64,000 bases of DNA from GCA-2718035 sp964435285 (GCA_964435285.1 CAYSYA010000002.1:137741-201740), one strand, 5' to 3'; positions 1-9,962 are shown, numbered from the stretch's first letter. Notes: generated by a model not told the origin, from the sequence alone. Numbers and translations are program-made.

Positions 1-1381
1 TAAAATATCTAAATCTCGATATTTTCTAGAAAAAAAAATTACAGCTTCATCTGAAAAAATATATGGAGTTAACACTGGATTTGGTTCATTATGTGATACT
101 CAAATAGATAAAAAAGATATTAAGGTTTTACAAGAAAATTTAATTCTTTCTCACTCATGTGGAACTGGAAAGGTAATTCCTAAAGAAATAGCAAAGTTAA
201 TTTTATTATTAAAGATTAATTCTTTGTGTTTGGGCTATTCTGGAGTCAGATTAAGTTTAGTTAAGCAATTAATATCTTTTTACAATAAAGATTTAATACC
301 AGTAATTTACGAACAAGGTTCATTAGGTGCTTCCGGAGACTTAGCTCCGTTAGCACATATGTCATTACCGCTAATTGGAAAAGGTGAGTTTTATTATAAA
401 AACAGTATTAGAAAATCAAAAAAAATACTAAAAAATCAAGGATTAGAAACCTATAAATTATCTTATAAAGAAGGATTAGCTTTAATTAATGGAACACAAT
501 TTATGTTATCATATGCTATTTGGGGATTTTTAAAAAGTATAAAACTAAATAAGTTTTCTGATTTAATAGCATCTGTATCCTTAGAAGCTTATTCTTGCAG
601 AATAGATCCATTTTCAAAATTAATATCCTCTGTCAGGCCACATCAAGGTCAAATCGATACAACAAAGAATATTTTAAATAATTTAAGAGGAAGTAAAGGA
701 ATTTTTTTTAACGACGATTTTGTTCAGGACCCTTATTCTTTCAGATGCATTCCTCAAGTTCATGGTGCATCTAAAGATGTATTAAATTATTTTAAAAAAA
801 TTATTGAAATTGAAGTTAACTCAGTAACTGACAATCCTATTGTTTTTGAAAAAGATGAGAAAATAATCTCTGGTGGTAATTTTCATGGTCAACCATTAGC
901 AATGGGTATGGATTATTTAGCAATCTCTTTGAGTGAACTAGGAAATATTTCTGAGAGAAGAGTTTTTAACTTAATTTCTGGAGAAAGAGGCCTTCCTAAA
1001 TACTTAATTAAAAATTCAGGACTTAATTCCGGTTTTATGATTACTCAATATACATCTGCCTCTATTGTTAGTCAAAATAAACAGTTGTGTACTCCTGCCT
1101 CTGTTGATAGTATTGTATCTTCAAATGGTCAAGAAGACCATGTTAGTATGGGTGCAAATTCTGCTTTAAAGCTATATAGAGTAGTAAACAATTTGACTAC
1201 AATTTTGTCAATTGAATTAATGAATGCAACTCAAGCTTTTCAAATAATAAATAAAAAAAGTTCTAAAAAGATTCATTCTCTAATTAAGGAATATAGAAAA
1301 GTAGTTCCATTTATTGAAAAAGATACAGATTTGTATAAGTACATATCAAAAGGGGAGGATTTTATTATCAATAAGATTTAG
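1..1381 (+). CDS. hutH: Histidine ammonia-lyase (5' partial)
   Basis: The reading frame is open from base 2 to the stop at 1379-1381, so the gene starts upstream of the window. The family converts histidine to urocanate and ammonia in the cytoplasm. The Ala-Ser-Gly triad that cyclises to the MIO electrophile is at 329-337 (GASGDLAPLAH). Also visible are YGVNTGFG near the left edge, NGTQFMLSY, the FHGQPLAMG stretch and GQEDHVSMG. The residues LSHSCGTG, with Ser-His where tyrosine ammonia-lyases usually have Tyr-His, favour a histidine enzyme. No other hut gene is visible. It is convergent with the permease at 1388, 6 bp away, and no terminator hairpin is apparent between them. Confidence is high for the family and moderate for the substrate. 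Confidence 0.88.
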   Translation, partial: KISKSRYFLEKKITASSEKIYGVNTGFGSLCDTQIDKKDIKVLQENLILSHSCGTGKVIPKEIAKLILLLKINSLCLGYSGVRLSLVKQLISFYNKDLIPVIYEQGSLGASGDLAPLAHMSLPLIGKGEFYYKNSIRKSKKILKNQGLETYKLSYKEGLALINGTQFMLSYAIWGFLKSIKLNKFSDLIASVSLEAYSCRIDPFSKLISSVRPHQGQIDTTKNILNNLRGSKGIFFNDDFVQDPYSFRCIPQVHGASKDVLNYFKKIIEIEVNSVTDNPIVFEKDEKIISGGNFHGQPLAMGMDYLAISLSELGNISERRVFNLISGERGLPKYLIKNSGLNSGFMITQYTSASIVSQNKQLCTPASVDSIVSSNGQEDHVSMGANSALKLYRVVNNLTTILSIELMNATQAFQIINKKSSKKIHSLIKEYRKVVPFIEKDTDLYKYISKGEDFIINKI

Positions 1382-1387
1382 ATTATC

Positions 1388-2401
1388 TTATTTAATAATA
1401 TTTCCAATTAGTATTTTTAGCACTGCATATGTAGGAATTGCTAATAACATCCAAACAATTCCTCCTAACATTCCAGCTGATAAAACTATAGTAAATATTT
1501 CTAATGGATGAATATTTAAAATTTTGGAAAAAATCAAAGGTTGGAAAATGAAATTGTCAGATGTTTGTATAATACTAAAAAGGATTAAGGTTTTTAATAA
1601 TAGAGCTGGAACAATATCAATATTTTGAGTAGTAGTAATTATAATGATTGCTGCAAAAGAAAAACCAATAATTGGTCCTATGTAAGGAATTAAATTAATA
1701 ATTGCAGCAAAAAGAGCGATTATCCAAGCATGTTCTATATTTAAAAATCCCATTCCAATTCCATAACAAGTAAATAGAACTGACAACTGAGTAATGAGAC
1801 CTATAAAATACCTTCGTAAATAATATGTAATTTCAATTAATTTTTTATCAGTATTTTTTGTGTATTTAGAAATAAATTTCGAAAAATTATTTTTTATTAA
1901 TTCAGCATCTTTCAGTAAAAAAAAAGTAATAAAACAAATTGAAAAAGTAGCCATAAAAATATTTCCTAACAGGCTAAAAGTTTTTGCGAATATACTTGTA
2001 AATGAGGTGAAATTGATGAGAGAAAAAAGTTCTTCACTTTTTATGTTTCCATTAATATTAAAATTTTTTAAAAAACCATTAAAATCTGAAATACTATCAT
2101 CCATATATTTTTGAAAACCTTTGTAATCAATTTTACTAATTGTTTCAATTTCATCTATAATTAAAGGATATCCAATAAACCCAATTACAAAAATTATAAG
2201 AAACACAATTAAAAGACATATTAGTGAAGAAAAAACTTTATTAATTCTTTTTTTTTGTAAGTTGTTTTTAAGGGGGGTTAGGACAATTGCTAAAATAATT
2301 GATATGAATAAGTAGGCAAATAAAATACTTAGTTTCCAAAAAAGAAAAATAAATAGCAGGACTAATATTACACCTATAAAATTAGCAGAAATGTTTTTCA
2401 T
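1388..2401 (-). CDS. AI-2E family (PerM/UPF0118) transporter
   Basis: A 337-residue polytopic inner-membrane protein. Two strongly hydrophobic segments lie in the first 45 residues and a third around 60-80. A polar middle follows (about 90-140), then further membrane segments to the C-terminus. This is the AI-2E/PerM layout, and the stretch INLIPYIGPIIGF is typical of the family. Members have been linked to autoinducer-2 export or to ion antiport, but no substrate can be read from the sequence. It is the last gene of a minus-strand run starting at pckA, with 9 bp separating it from the DUF4159 gene, so co-transcription is likely. Confidence 0.85.
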   Translation of the reverse strand: MKNISANFIGVILVLLFIFLFWKLSILFAYLFISIILAIVLTPLKNNLQKKRINKVFSSLICLLIVFLIIFVIGFIGYPLIIDEIETISKIDYKGFQKYMDDSISDFNGFLKNFNINGNIKSEELFSLINFTSFTSIFAKTFSLLGNIFMATFSICFITFFLLKDAELIKNNFSKFISKYTKNTDKKLIEITYYLRRYFIGLITQLSVLFTCYGIGMGFLNIEHAWIIALFAAIINLIPYIGPIIGFSFAAIIIITTTQNIDIVPALLLKTLILFSIIQTSDNFIFQPLIFSKILNIHPLEIFTIVLSAGMLGGIVWMLLAIPTYAVLKILIGNIIK

Positions 2402-2410
2402 AAATCAAAT

Positions 2411-3070
2411 TTAGTTATAAGTCATTACATATTCTATTATATTAGCTCCCATTTTTAATGCTTGCTCTCTTTTTTCAAACGAGTTTTGGTGAACATTAGC
2501 ATCTTCCCAACCATCACCTAGATCACACTCATATGTATATAGACAGATGAGTCGCCCTTGTTTAATTAATCCAAAGGCTTGTGAATTTTTATTATCATGA
2601 GCATGTATCTTGGGTAAACCATTTTTAAATTTATATTTCATATTATAAATTTTATGATTTTTAGTTATTTCTATAAAATCTAGTTCAGGAAAAACTTTTT
2701 TCATTTCAGACCTGACGTAAATATCCATTCCATAATTATCATCAATGTGAAGAAAACCACCACCAAGTAAATAATTTCGTAGATTTTTAGATTCAAATTC
2801 ATTAAAATAGACATTTCCATGGCCTGTCATATAAATAAAAGGGTAGTTGTATATTTCCGTACTTCCCACTTCTACAATTGCATATTCAGGATTTATATTT
2901 GTATTTAAATTTTCATTACAAAATATAGCTAAATTTTTGAGAGAAGAGGGATTAGAGTACCAATCTCCCCCTCCTTGATATTTCAATACAGCTAGTTGAT
3001 AGTTATTTTTCTTTAAATAAACAAAGCTGTTAAATAGCAATAGTATTAAAATAAAGTATATTCTATTCAT
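2411..3070 (-). CDS. DUF4159 family exported protein
   Basis: 219 residues with a short N-terminal hydrophobic segment (about 3-18) that could be a signal peptide or anchor. The body resembles DUF4159: it carries the YQGGGDWY stretch, PFIYMTGHG, and GGGFLHIDDNYG in a glutamine-amidotransferase-like fold, followed by a His/Asp-rich region near the C-terminus. The biochemical role is unknown. Its ATG lies inside the last codons of rsmE (8 bp overlap, 3063-3070), which suggests translational coupling. In other flavobacteria the rsmE-DUF4159 pairing is, to my knowledge, common. Confidence 0.82.
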   Translation of the reverse strand: MNRIYFILILLLFNSFVYLKKNNYQLAVLKYQGGGDWYSNPSSLKNLAIFCNENLNTNINPEYAIVEVGSTEIYNYPFIYMTGHGNVYFNEFESKNLRNYLLGGGFLHIDDNYGMDIYVRSEMKKVFPELDFIEITKNHKIYNMKYKFKNGLPKIHAHDNKNSQAFGLIKQGRLICLYTYECDLGDGWEDANVHQNSFEKREQALKMGANIIEYVMTYN

Positions 3071-3752
3071 TTTCTGAAATTAAAGTGTAACATGCGACAA
3101 TTGCTGCAGTATCTGTTCTTAATCTATTTTTACTTAACGAGACAGACAAAAACTTTGCATCGTTAGCCATTTTGATTTCTTTTTTTGAAAAATCTCCTTC
3201 AGGACCTATAACAATACATGCATTATTATATTTTAGTTTTTTTATAGTTTTTTTATCAGAGTCTTCTTTGCAATGAGCGATAAATTTGTGTTTAAATTTA
3301 TTTGTTTTTACAAATTTTGAAAAATCAATCATCTCACAAATTTCAGGTTTGAAAGTTCTTAATGATTGTTTCATTGAAGAAGTTGCTATTTTTTTAATTC
3401 TATCAATATTGATTTTTGTTCTTTCAGATTTTTCACAAATTATTGGAGTTATTATATCAACTCCAATTTCAGTTGCTTTTTCAATAATCCACTCAACTCT
3501 ATTTCTTTGTTTAGGAAAAGAAATAGCTAGTTCAACCTTTTTTTTTCTTAATTCTTGATGAGATTTAATTATTTTAATATCAACTTTTTCTGTTTTAATT
3601 TTTTGAATTTCACATTCATATAAAAAACCATTTCCGTCCGTAATAAAAATTATATCATTTTTCTTTTTTCTAAGAACTTGGGAGCAATGTTTACTTTCTT
3701 CTTTATTTAAGTAAAGTGTAGAAGCTATATCTTTTGAGTAAAATAATTGCAT
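3063..3752 (-). CDS. rsmE: 16S rRNA (uracil(1498)-N(3))-methyltransferase
   Basis: 229 residues, the usual length for RsmE, a SPOUT-fold enzyme that methylates N3 of U1498 in 16S rRNA using S-adenosylmethionine. An N-terminal PUA-like part (1-70) precedes the knotted SPOUT domain. Signature stretches are RNRVEWIIEKATEIGV, the SAM-binding loop IVIGPEGDFS and the C-terminal LRTDTAAIVA. The gene follows pckA by 6 bp on the same strand and overlaps the DUF4159 gene. Confidence 0.93.
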   Translation of the reverse strand: MQLFYSKDIASTLYLNKEESKHCSQVLRKKKNDIIFITDGNGFLYECEIQKIKTEKVDIKIIKSHQELRKKKVELAISFPKQRNRVEWIIEKATEIGVDIITPIICEKSERTKINIDRIKKIATSSMKQSLRTFKPEICEMIDFSKFVKTNKFKHKFIAHCKEDSDKKTIKKLKYNNACIVIGPEGDFSKKEIKMANDAKFLSVSLSKNRLRTDTAAIVACYTLISENE

Positions 3753-3758
3753 TCAAAT

Positions 3759-5336
3759 TTAATTTTTGAATATTGGACCACCTAATATTATATTATCATT
3801 AGAGTGTTTATTGAACTTTTTAAAATTATTATTAAATAAAATAGCTAATTTTTGGGCTTGTTTTTTATAATTTTCTTTATTATCCCATGTTTTCCAGGGT
3901 TGTAAAATCTCATCTGGAACATTAGTACAAGATTTTGGTATTTTTAAGCCAAAAATTTCGTCAGTTATATATTCTTGTGTGTTCAAATCGTTATTTAATG
4001 CAGCATCAATTATTGCTCTAGTATGATTTAATTTAATTCTATATCCCAAACCATACGGGCCAGAAATCCAACCTGTATTAATTAACCATACATTAACATT
4101 ATTTTCTTTAATTTTTTTTGAAAGCATTTTAGCGTATATAGTTGGATGTAATGGCATAAAAGGTGCGCCGAAACAAGAAGAAAATGTAGCTTCTGGTTCT
4201 GTTACACCATCTTCAGTACCGGCAACTTTTGCAGTATATCCAGAAATGAAATGAAACATGGCTTGATTAGGATCTAACTTTGAAACTGGGGGAAGAACAC
4301 CAAAGGCATCAGCTGTTAAAAAAAATATATTTTTTGGAGCTTCTCCTAATGATGGAAAAGCAATATTTTTTATATAGTGAATAGGGTAACTAACTCTGGT
4401 ATTTTCAGTTTTTGAGCTGTCATTAAAATTAATTTCATTTGTTCCTTCTTTGAAACAAATGTTTTCAAGAAGAGCTCCACTTTTTATAGCAGAATATATA
4501 TCAGGTTCTTTTTCACGTGATAAATCAATACATTTTGCATAACAACCTCCTTCAAAATTGAAAATTGAGTTTTCGTCCCAACCATGTTCATCATCTCCAA
4601 TTAATTTTCTTTTTCTATGTGCAGATAAGGTGGTTTTTCCAGTTCCAGAGAGACCAAAAAATAATGCAGTATCATTATTTTTACCAATATTGGCTGAGCA
4701 GTGCATGGATAATACATTTTTTTTAGTAGGTAATAAAAAATTTAAAACAGAAAATATTCCTTTTTTTATTTCTCCTGTATAGGCTGTGCCACCAATAATT
4801 ATTTCTTTATTTTGAAAGCTTATAATAGCAAAGTTTTCTTTTCTTGTGTTGTCTTTATTTGGATTTGCTTTAAAGGTTGGTGCACAAATTATAGTCCAGT
4901 CAGTTTTAAAATCTTTATCCTCTTTATCAACTCTTAAGAACATATTGTACGCAAACAAACTAGCCCATGCAGTTTCAGAAATTACAGTAATATTTAGTTT
5001 ATATTTTTGATTTGCGCAAGCAAAACAATTTCTTGCGTAGATTTCTTTTTTTGAGTTTAAATGCTGTAAAATTTTATTTTTTAAATTAATAAAATTTTCT
5101 TCACTGAAAGGTTGGTTTATGTCTCCCCACCAAACTTTATCCTTTGTCTCACTATCTTTTACAATATACCTGTCTTTTGGAGCTCTTCCGGTAAACTTAC
5201 CAGTATCAACTGTTATGGCTTCTAGATTTGTTTTTTTTGCACTACCTTCTAGAAGGCAAATTTTTTCTATTTCACTAGGGGATAAATTCCACTTAACATC
5301 TGTATTTATGTTAAGTTTGTTTAAAATAGCTGTCAT
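3759..5336 (-). CDS. pckA: Phosphoenolpyruvate carboxykinase (ATP)
   Basis: 525 residues, full length for ATP-dependent PEPCK, which decarboxylates and phosphorylates oxaloacetate to PEP and commits carbon to gluconeogenesis. The kinase P-loop GLSGTGKTT and the metal-binding GDDEHGW motif are intact. Substrate-site stretches include FTGRAPKDRYIV near the N-terminus and NTGWISGPYG. It heads a minus-strand run with rsmE, DUF4159 and the AI-2E permease. A perfect TTGAT-N4-ATCAA palindrome lies 26 bp upstream of the ATG (5363-5376) and may be a Crp/Fnr-type operator. Confidence 0.96.
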   Translation of the reverse strand: MTAILNKLNINTDVKWNLSPSEIEKICLLEGSAKKTNLEAITVDTGKFTGRAPKDRYIVKDSETKDKVWWGDINQPFSEENFINLKNKILQHLNSKKEIYARNCFACANQKYKLNITVISETAWASLFAYNMFLRVDKEDKDFKTDWTIICAPTFKANPNKDNTRKENFAIISFQNKEIIIGGTAYTGEIKKGIFSVLNFLLPTKKNVLSMHCSANIGKNNDTALFFGLSGTGKTTLSAHRKRKLIGDDEHGWDENSIFNFEGGCYAKCIDLSREKEPDIYSAIKSGALLENICFKEGTNEINFNDSSKTENTRVSYPIHYIKNIAFPSLGEAPKNIFFLTADAFGVLPPVSKLDPNQAMFHFISGYTAKVAGTEDGVTEPEATFSSCFGAPFMPLHPTIYAKMLSKKIKENNVNVWLINTGWISGPYGLGYRIKLNHTRAIIDAALNNDLNTQEYITDEIFGLKIPKSCTNVPDEILQPWKTWDNKENYKKQAQKLAILFNNNFKKFNKHSNDNIILGGPIFKN

Positions 5337-5362
5337 TTGTTTTTTTTATATTAAAAAATTAA

Positions 5363-5376
5363 TTGATTTTAATCAA
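5363..5376. promoter_or_regulatory. Perfect Fnr/Crp-like palindrome
   Basis: The 14 bases read TTGATTTTAATCAA, an exact match to the Escherichia coli FNR consensus TTGAT-N4-ATCAA. It sits in the divergent gap between pckA (minus) and the saccharopine dehydrogenase gene (plus), 26 bp from the pckA ATG and 77 bp from the other. Bacteroidota encode Crp/Fnr-family regulators, but none is in this window, and in DNA this AT-rich a chance match is not negligible. Confidence 0.35.
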
Positions 5377-5453
5377 TATTTAATACTTACATGGTAGCTA
5401 AATTATAATAAATATTTAGTTAGTTTATTAAAAAAAATATTATTTTTCAGAAA

Positions 5454-6722
5454 ATGAAAAACATTCTTGTTATAGGTACCGGTAGATCATCAAGTGTTTT
5501 GATTGAATATTTATTAAATTACTCTCAATCAAACAATTATTTTGTTACCGTATTAGATCAATTTGAAAATGATTTTTTAAGACAATTTCAAACTTTCTCT
5601 AATTTTAAAAGTCTAATTTTTGATATTCATAATGAAAAATTAAGACACAAAGAAGTAAAAAAATCTGAATTAATTATCTCAATGTTACCCGCAAGATTTC
5701 ATACCTTAATTGCTAAGGATTGTTTGTTTTACAAAAAAAATCTTATTACCGCTTCTTACGTTTCTGAAGAGATGAATTCTTTTAATAATGATGCTATTAA
5801 ACAAGGTATATTAATGCTAAATGAAATTGGTTTAGATCCTGGAATTGATCATTTATCTGCTATGAGTATTATTGATTCATTAAAAAGTAAAAATTATAAT
5901 ATAATTTCATTTAAATCATTTTGTGGTGGATTAATAGCACCTGAGTCATGTGATAATCCATGGGGATACAAATTTACTTGGAATCCTAGAAATGTTGTTT
6001 TAGCCGGATGTGATGGTGCTAAATATTTAAAAAATGGAAATATCAAAGAAATACAATACGATCAAGTCTTTAAAAATTTAGAAACAGTAACAATTCCTAA
6101 TTTTGGAGATTTTGAATCTTATCCAAATAGAAATTCTTTGCATTATATAGAAAAATATAATTTAGAGGGTATTCAAACTTTAGTTAGAGGAACTATGAGA
6201 AAAAAAGGTTTTTCTTCTGCATGGGACTTTCTAGTGGAGAATGACTTAACCAATTATGAAGAATCTGAAAAAATGTTTTCCAAAAATAATTTTGTAAAAA
6301 AATTAAATAAAATTGACGATAAATTTATTTTAGAAAAAATAAACTATTTAGACATCAACCAATCAGATTTTTTAAAAGAAAATTCTAATGGTAAAAATTT
6401 ACAAAACATTTTAGAAAAAAAATGGAAACTAAAAGATAATGATAAAGATATGATTGTAATGCAGCATAAATTTGAATTTGAATCTGATATGAACAAGAAG
6501 AGACTCTTGAGCTCAATGGTAGTCATTGGTACTGACAATATCAGAACTGCAATGGCAAAAACTGTTGGTTTGCCGATATTTTTTGCTGCTAAGTTAATTT
6601 TAGAGCGTAAAACTTCAATGAAAGGAGTTAGAATTCCTATTTATAAAGAGCTCTATATTCCTATACTGAAATCTTTGGAAGAAGAAGGTATTAATTTTAT
6701 AGAAACAATTGAGGAAATTTAA
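5454..6722 (+). CDS. Saccharopine dehydrogenase (glutamate-forming) family protein
   Basis: 422 residues with an N-terminal Rossmann dinucleotide fold (ILVIGTGRSSS, residues 4-14) and a C-terminal saccharopine-dehydrogenase domain. The stretches NEIGLDPGIDH, SFCGGLIAPES and NPWGYKFTW resemble the yeast Lys9/mammalian AASS-C type, which oxidises saccharopine to glutamate and 2-aminoadipate semialdehyde. The likely role is lysine catabolism. It is convergent with the DPP III gene, 5 bp apart. No lysine-ketoglutarate reductase gene, needed to make saccharopine, is present in the window. Confidence 0.88.
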   Translation: MKNILVIGTGRSSSVLIEYLLNYSQSNNYFVTVLDQFENDFLRQFQTFSNFKSLIFDIHNEKLRHKEVKKSELIISMLPARFHTLIAKDCLFYKKNLITASYVSEEMNSFNNDAIKQGILMLNEIGLDPGIDHLSAMSIIDSLKSKNYNIISFKSFCGGLIAPESCDNPWGYKFTWNPRNVVLAGCDGAKYLKNGNIKEIQYDQVFKNLETVTIPNFGDFESYPNRNSLHYIEKYNLEGIQTLVRGTMRKKGFSSAWDFLVENDLTNYEESEKMFSKNNFVKKLNKIDDKFILEKINYLDINQSDFLKENSNGKNLQNILEKKWKLKDNDKDMIVMQHKFEFESDMNKKRLLSSMVVIGTDNIRTAMAKTVGLPIFFAAKLILERKTSMKGVRIPIYKELYIPILKSLEEEGINFIETIEEI

Positions 6723-6727
6723 GTTAT

Positions 6728-8845
6728 TTAGTTTGTATTAGGCAAAAAAGAATAATCTCTAGCATATTCCATCATTTGTGTCTCAAAATCATCAGGATAT
6801 TCTATTTTAACATCAATTATCTCATTATCTTCAATTACTAAACTATACTTAGGATTAATAAACCCACCATAAGGAGCACTATTAAACTTTTTAGATCTAT
6901 TCAATACTTCTTCGTGAATCTTTCTATCAACTTGAACTCCATAATTTTCAACTAATTTTTTTCCAGCTTCAAAATCTCCTTCAGATGTGATTCTTTGAAT
7001 TTCTCTCAACAATTGACCAAAAATATTTTGTAATTCTTTGTAATCATTTATTATAAAAAAAGTTTTTCCATCTTTAGTTTTCTTTTCAATTACATTATTT
7101 TGTTGACCTTTTTTATAAGCCCATGCTGCTACTAGCTGTCTATTCCTCATGTGGTCTTGTTCAATATTATCTCCTAGTTCTATTCTTCTCAATTGAAGCA
7201 TTAAACCATTTCTGATATATGAATCATAATGAGCTTTACCGCACTCCATAGATTCCATTAAACCAATTTCAATGAGTTTGTTATTCATCATGTAGTACAA
7301 ACCAACTAAATCAGCTCTTGCTTCTTCAAGTGTTGATTTATAGTTTTTTAAGGTTTCTTTAGGTGTTCCAACACCTTCATTTATTTTTCCAGATGCGTGA
7401 CCGACTACTTCATGAAGTAATGTTCCTAATTTACTTGCTTTATTACCATATTTTTTTGCTCTTTCCATTTCTTCATCAGTATAACAAAATTCTTGCAAAA
7501 AACCACCTCCTGAGGCAGCTTCGCTATAAGCAGAAATAATATTACCCAAGCTTACTGATTTTGATCCTTTTTCAGTTCTAATCCAATTATTATTTGGTAA
7601 GTTAACTCCAATTGGGGTTGAAGGAGATGCATCTCCAGATTCCATAGCTACTGAAACTACTTTGTAACTTACCCCAACTACATTTTCTTTTTTATGTTCA
7701 TCCATAATACTCGAGTTATCTTCAAACCACTGAACATATTCATTAATTACCTCTGTTGTTTTAGATGCTTCCAAATCTTTAATTTGAACAATTGATTCAT
7801 AAGCTCCTTTTCTTCCAGCAGCATCGCCGTAAACTTCTACAAAACCATTGATCCAATCAATGTCAGTTTGATTATTAACCCATTGTACGCAATACTCATC
7901 CCATTTGTAGATATCTCCTGTTTTGTAATATTCTATTAAAAGATCAAACGATTTTTTTTGATCTTCATTTTCAGCTACAGATTTAGCTTTCTCAATCCAA
8001 AAGATCATTTTGTTTAAAGCTTCTCCATACATTCCATCAACTTTATATGTTTTCTCAAAAACTTTACCATTTTCTTTGACTAATTGAGAATTTAGTCCAT
8101 ATTCAGGTGCTCTTTCTTCAAATTCTTTTTGATAAAATAAACTAACATCAATCTCTGAAACATTGGGACCATAATAATTATTAGCAGATTCTAGAATAAT
8201 ATCCACACCCTCATCACGATTAACTCTTTTGAGGTCTGTTTTGTCATCAAAAATTATATTACTAACAAATTGAAATAATTCAGATTTAGTTTCTCCATTA
8301 TCTAATGGAAAAGAATAATCATCAGATGAGTTTGTGTTTGAAATTAAGTTGTTAAGAAATTCAGAGGAAAAACCAGGTTGTAATTTTGCGCTGGAGTAGT
8401 GATGATGAATTCCTCCAGAAAACCAAAAACGTTTTACATATATCATAAATTCTTTGAATTCTTTGGAATTTCTATTACCATCATAATTAGCAACTATTGT
8501 CTCTAAAGTTCTCCTAATTTTTAAATTATGTCTGTAATTTTGGTCAAAAATTATATCTCTACCACTCAAAGATGCTTGAGATAGATAATAAATTAATTTT
8601 TTTTGTCTTAAATCAAGTTCTTCAAATCCTGGAACTCTGTATCTTATCATTTTTAGATCAGCAAATTGTTCTGTTTGATATATAAATTCATCTTTATCAA
8701 TAGCATTGGAGGTATTTTGTTTTGGAAATAATATATATTTTCCGTCATTAAGCATAAGAAAAATAACTCCAAAAATTGTTAAAAAAATAATTCCTTTTAA
8801 AATATTTGTTTTTATATTATTTGTTTTATCAGTTGATTGCTCCAT
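6728..8845 (-). CDS. Dipeptidyl peptidase III-like metallopeptidase (M49), membrane-anchored
   Basis: 705 residues. The M49 zinc site is intact: HEVVGH at residues 478-483 (His478 and His483 as ligands, Glu479 as general base) and EEARAD at 507-512, where the second Glu is the third ligand in this family. FSGGIHHHYS matches the substrate-site region of Bacteroides DPP III. Members release dipeptides from short peptides. Residues 1-16 are polar, a single transmembrane segment spans about 17-34, and there is no lipobox, so the enzyme is probably an inner-membrane-anchored periplasmic peptidase. Its ATG overlaps the end of the upstream dehydrogenase gene by 17 bp. Confidence 0.92.
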   Translation of the reverse strand: MEQSTDKTNNIKTNILKGIIFLTIFGVIFLMLNDGKYILFPKQNTSNAIDKDEFIYQTEQFADLKMIRYRVPGFEELDLRQKKLIYYLSQASLSGRDIIFDQNYRHNLKIRRTLETIVANYDGNRNSKEFKEFMIYVKRFWFSGGIHHHYSSAKLQPGFSSEFLNNLISNTNSSDDYSFPLDNGETKSELFQFVSNIIFDDKTDLKRVNRDEGVDIILESANNYYGPNVSEIDVSLFYQKEFEERAPEYGLNSQLVKENGKVFEKTYKVDGMYGEALNKMIFWIEKAKSVAENEDQKKSFDLLIEYYKTGDIYKWDEYCVQWVNNQTDIDWINGFVEVYGDAAGRKGAYESIVQIKDLEASKTTEVINEYVQWFEDNSSIMDEHKKENVVGVSYKVVSVAMESGDASPSTPIGVNLPNNNWIRTEKGSKSVSLGNIISAYSEAASGGGFLQEFCYTDEEMERAKKYGNKASKLGTLLHEVVGHASGKINEGVGTPKETLKNYKSTLEEARADLVGLYYMMNNKLIEIGLMESMECGKAHYDSYIRNGLMLQLRRIELGDNIEQDHMRNRQLVAAWAYKKGQQNNVIEKKTKDGKTFFIINDYKELQNIFGQLLREIQRITSEGDFEAGKKLVENYGVQVDRKIHEEVLNRSKKFNSAPYGGFINPKYSLVIEDNEIIDVKIEYPDDFETQMMEYARDYSFLPNTN

Positions 8846-9962
8846 TTTTTTCTTTTTTATTTGTAATTAAATTAACTTTTCTATCCTTTAAATAATTAAT
8901 TATATAGTCATAATTTATTTTATTTTTTCCAATAATTTCAAGAGGAATAATTCCTTTTTCATTAAAATTTTTTTCTATTATTATATTTGCACAAGCTGTA
9001 CAAGTGTAACCTGTTGTTCTAGACATAGAAGATAAATTCAAACTAGTATCATATTCATCAAATAAGTCAATTGTATAAATATTTTTTGAATCATGAATTT
9101 CAATTTTCATTACAGTAAACTCTAAGTCATTTTCTTCTAGAAACCAGTCTTTTTTAAGAATTTCAGTAGTAATGTCTATTGGTTTTATTTTTTTACCATT
9201 TATATTAATTTCTTCATTATTAAAAAAGCCACCTTCTTTCAAAGTAAGAATTTTTTTTGCATGACCTTTATATCTCAGTGTTTTTTCTTTCATATTCGGT
9301 ATATGATTCATCGTAAATAAAAGAGTTCGAAGTCCATCTGTATTAAATGCTTCTAAATCACCTATTTTTTCAAAATTTAATATTTCTATTTCTGTTAATG
9401 GATCTTTTGTTACAATTTTATAATTTTCATATAGCCTTGCTGGTCTTGTATATTCTTCAATCACATCAATTGGAGAGAATGGTGCCTTATATTCGAACGG
9501 AGGTTTTTTAATGATTGGAAGTCCACCAACATAACAGGCGTAGTAAGATAAGTTATATATTGAATTATAGTAACCTAATATTAAATTACTTAATCCAGGT
9601 GCAACTCCAGCATCAACAATTGCTGTAATTTCTTTTTTCTTGGCTAGTTCAGATAATTCTAATGCATCTTCAGGAAAAAAAGATATATCCACAACATTTT
9701 TTCCTTCCTCAATTATAGTTTGAAGTGTTTTGAAGCCCATAAACCCAGGAACACAACTAATAATTAGATCGAATTTATTAATTAATTTTCTTAAATCTGT
9801 TAAATTAGAAAGATCCATTTTAACGGTGTTAATATTACATCCTTTTACTTTATTTAAATTATTTTCAGAAATATCTGCTACAGTTACACTGTTTTTATTA
9901 GCTAAGTCTAAGCAAATTGTTCTTCCAACACGACCACAACCCAGGACTAGAATATTTTTCAT
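8829..9962 (-). CDS. Saccharopine dehydrogenase family protein, lysine 6-dehydrogenase-like
   Basis: 377 residues with Rossmann motif LGCGRVGRTI at the N-terminus and a saccharopine-dehydrogenase C-terminal domain. DAGVAPGLSN, YVGGLPIIKKPP, DVIEEYTRPA and LEAFNTDGLRTL resemble L-lysine 6-dehydrogenase and related archaeal-type enzymes more than the Lys9-like protein at 5454. The two are therefore paralogues at family level and not a recent duplication. It begins with an ATGA overlap on the DUF6580 gene (9959-9962) and ends 17 bp inside DPP III, giving a tightly coupled three-gene minus-strand unit. The substrate is inferred. Confidence 0.83.
   Translation of the reverse strand: MKNILVLGCGRVGRTICLDLANKNSVTVADISENNLNKVKGCNINTVKMDLSNLTDLRKLINKFDLIISCVPGFMGFKTLQTIIEEGKNVVDISFFPEDALELSELAKKKEITAIVDAGVAPGLSNLILGYYNSIYNLSYYACYVGGLPIIKKPPFEYKAPFSPIDVIEEYTRPARLYENYKIVTKDPLTEIEILNFEKIGDLEAFNTDGLRTLLFTMNHIPNMKEKTLRYKGHAKKILTLKEGGFFNNEEININGKKIKPIDITTEILKKDWFLEENDLEFTVMKIEIHDSKNIYTIDLFDEYDTSLNLSSMSRTTGYTCTACANIIIEKNFNEKGIIPLEIIGKNKINYDYIINYLKDRKVNLITNKKEKNGAIN

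Noticed and set aside
1382..1387. Intrinsic terminators between convergent genes (also at 6723, 14255, 21422 and 31754)
   Set aside because: The gaps are 0-13 bp or overlaps, and no GC stem followed by a T run was seen.
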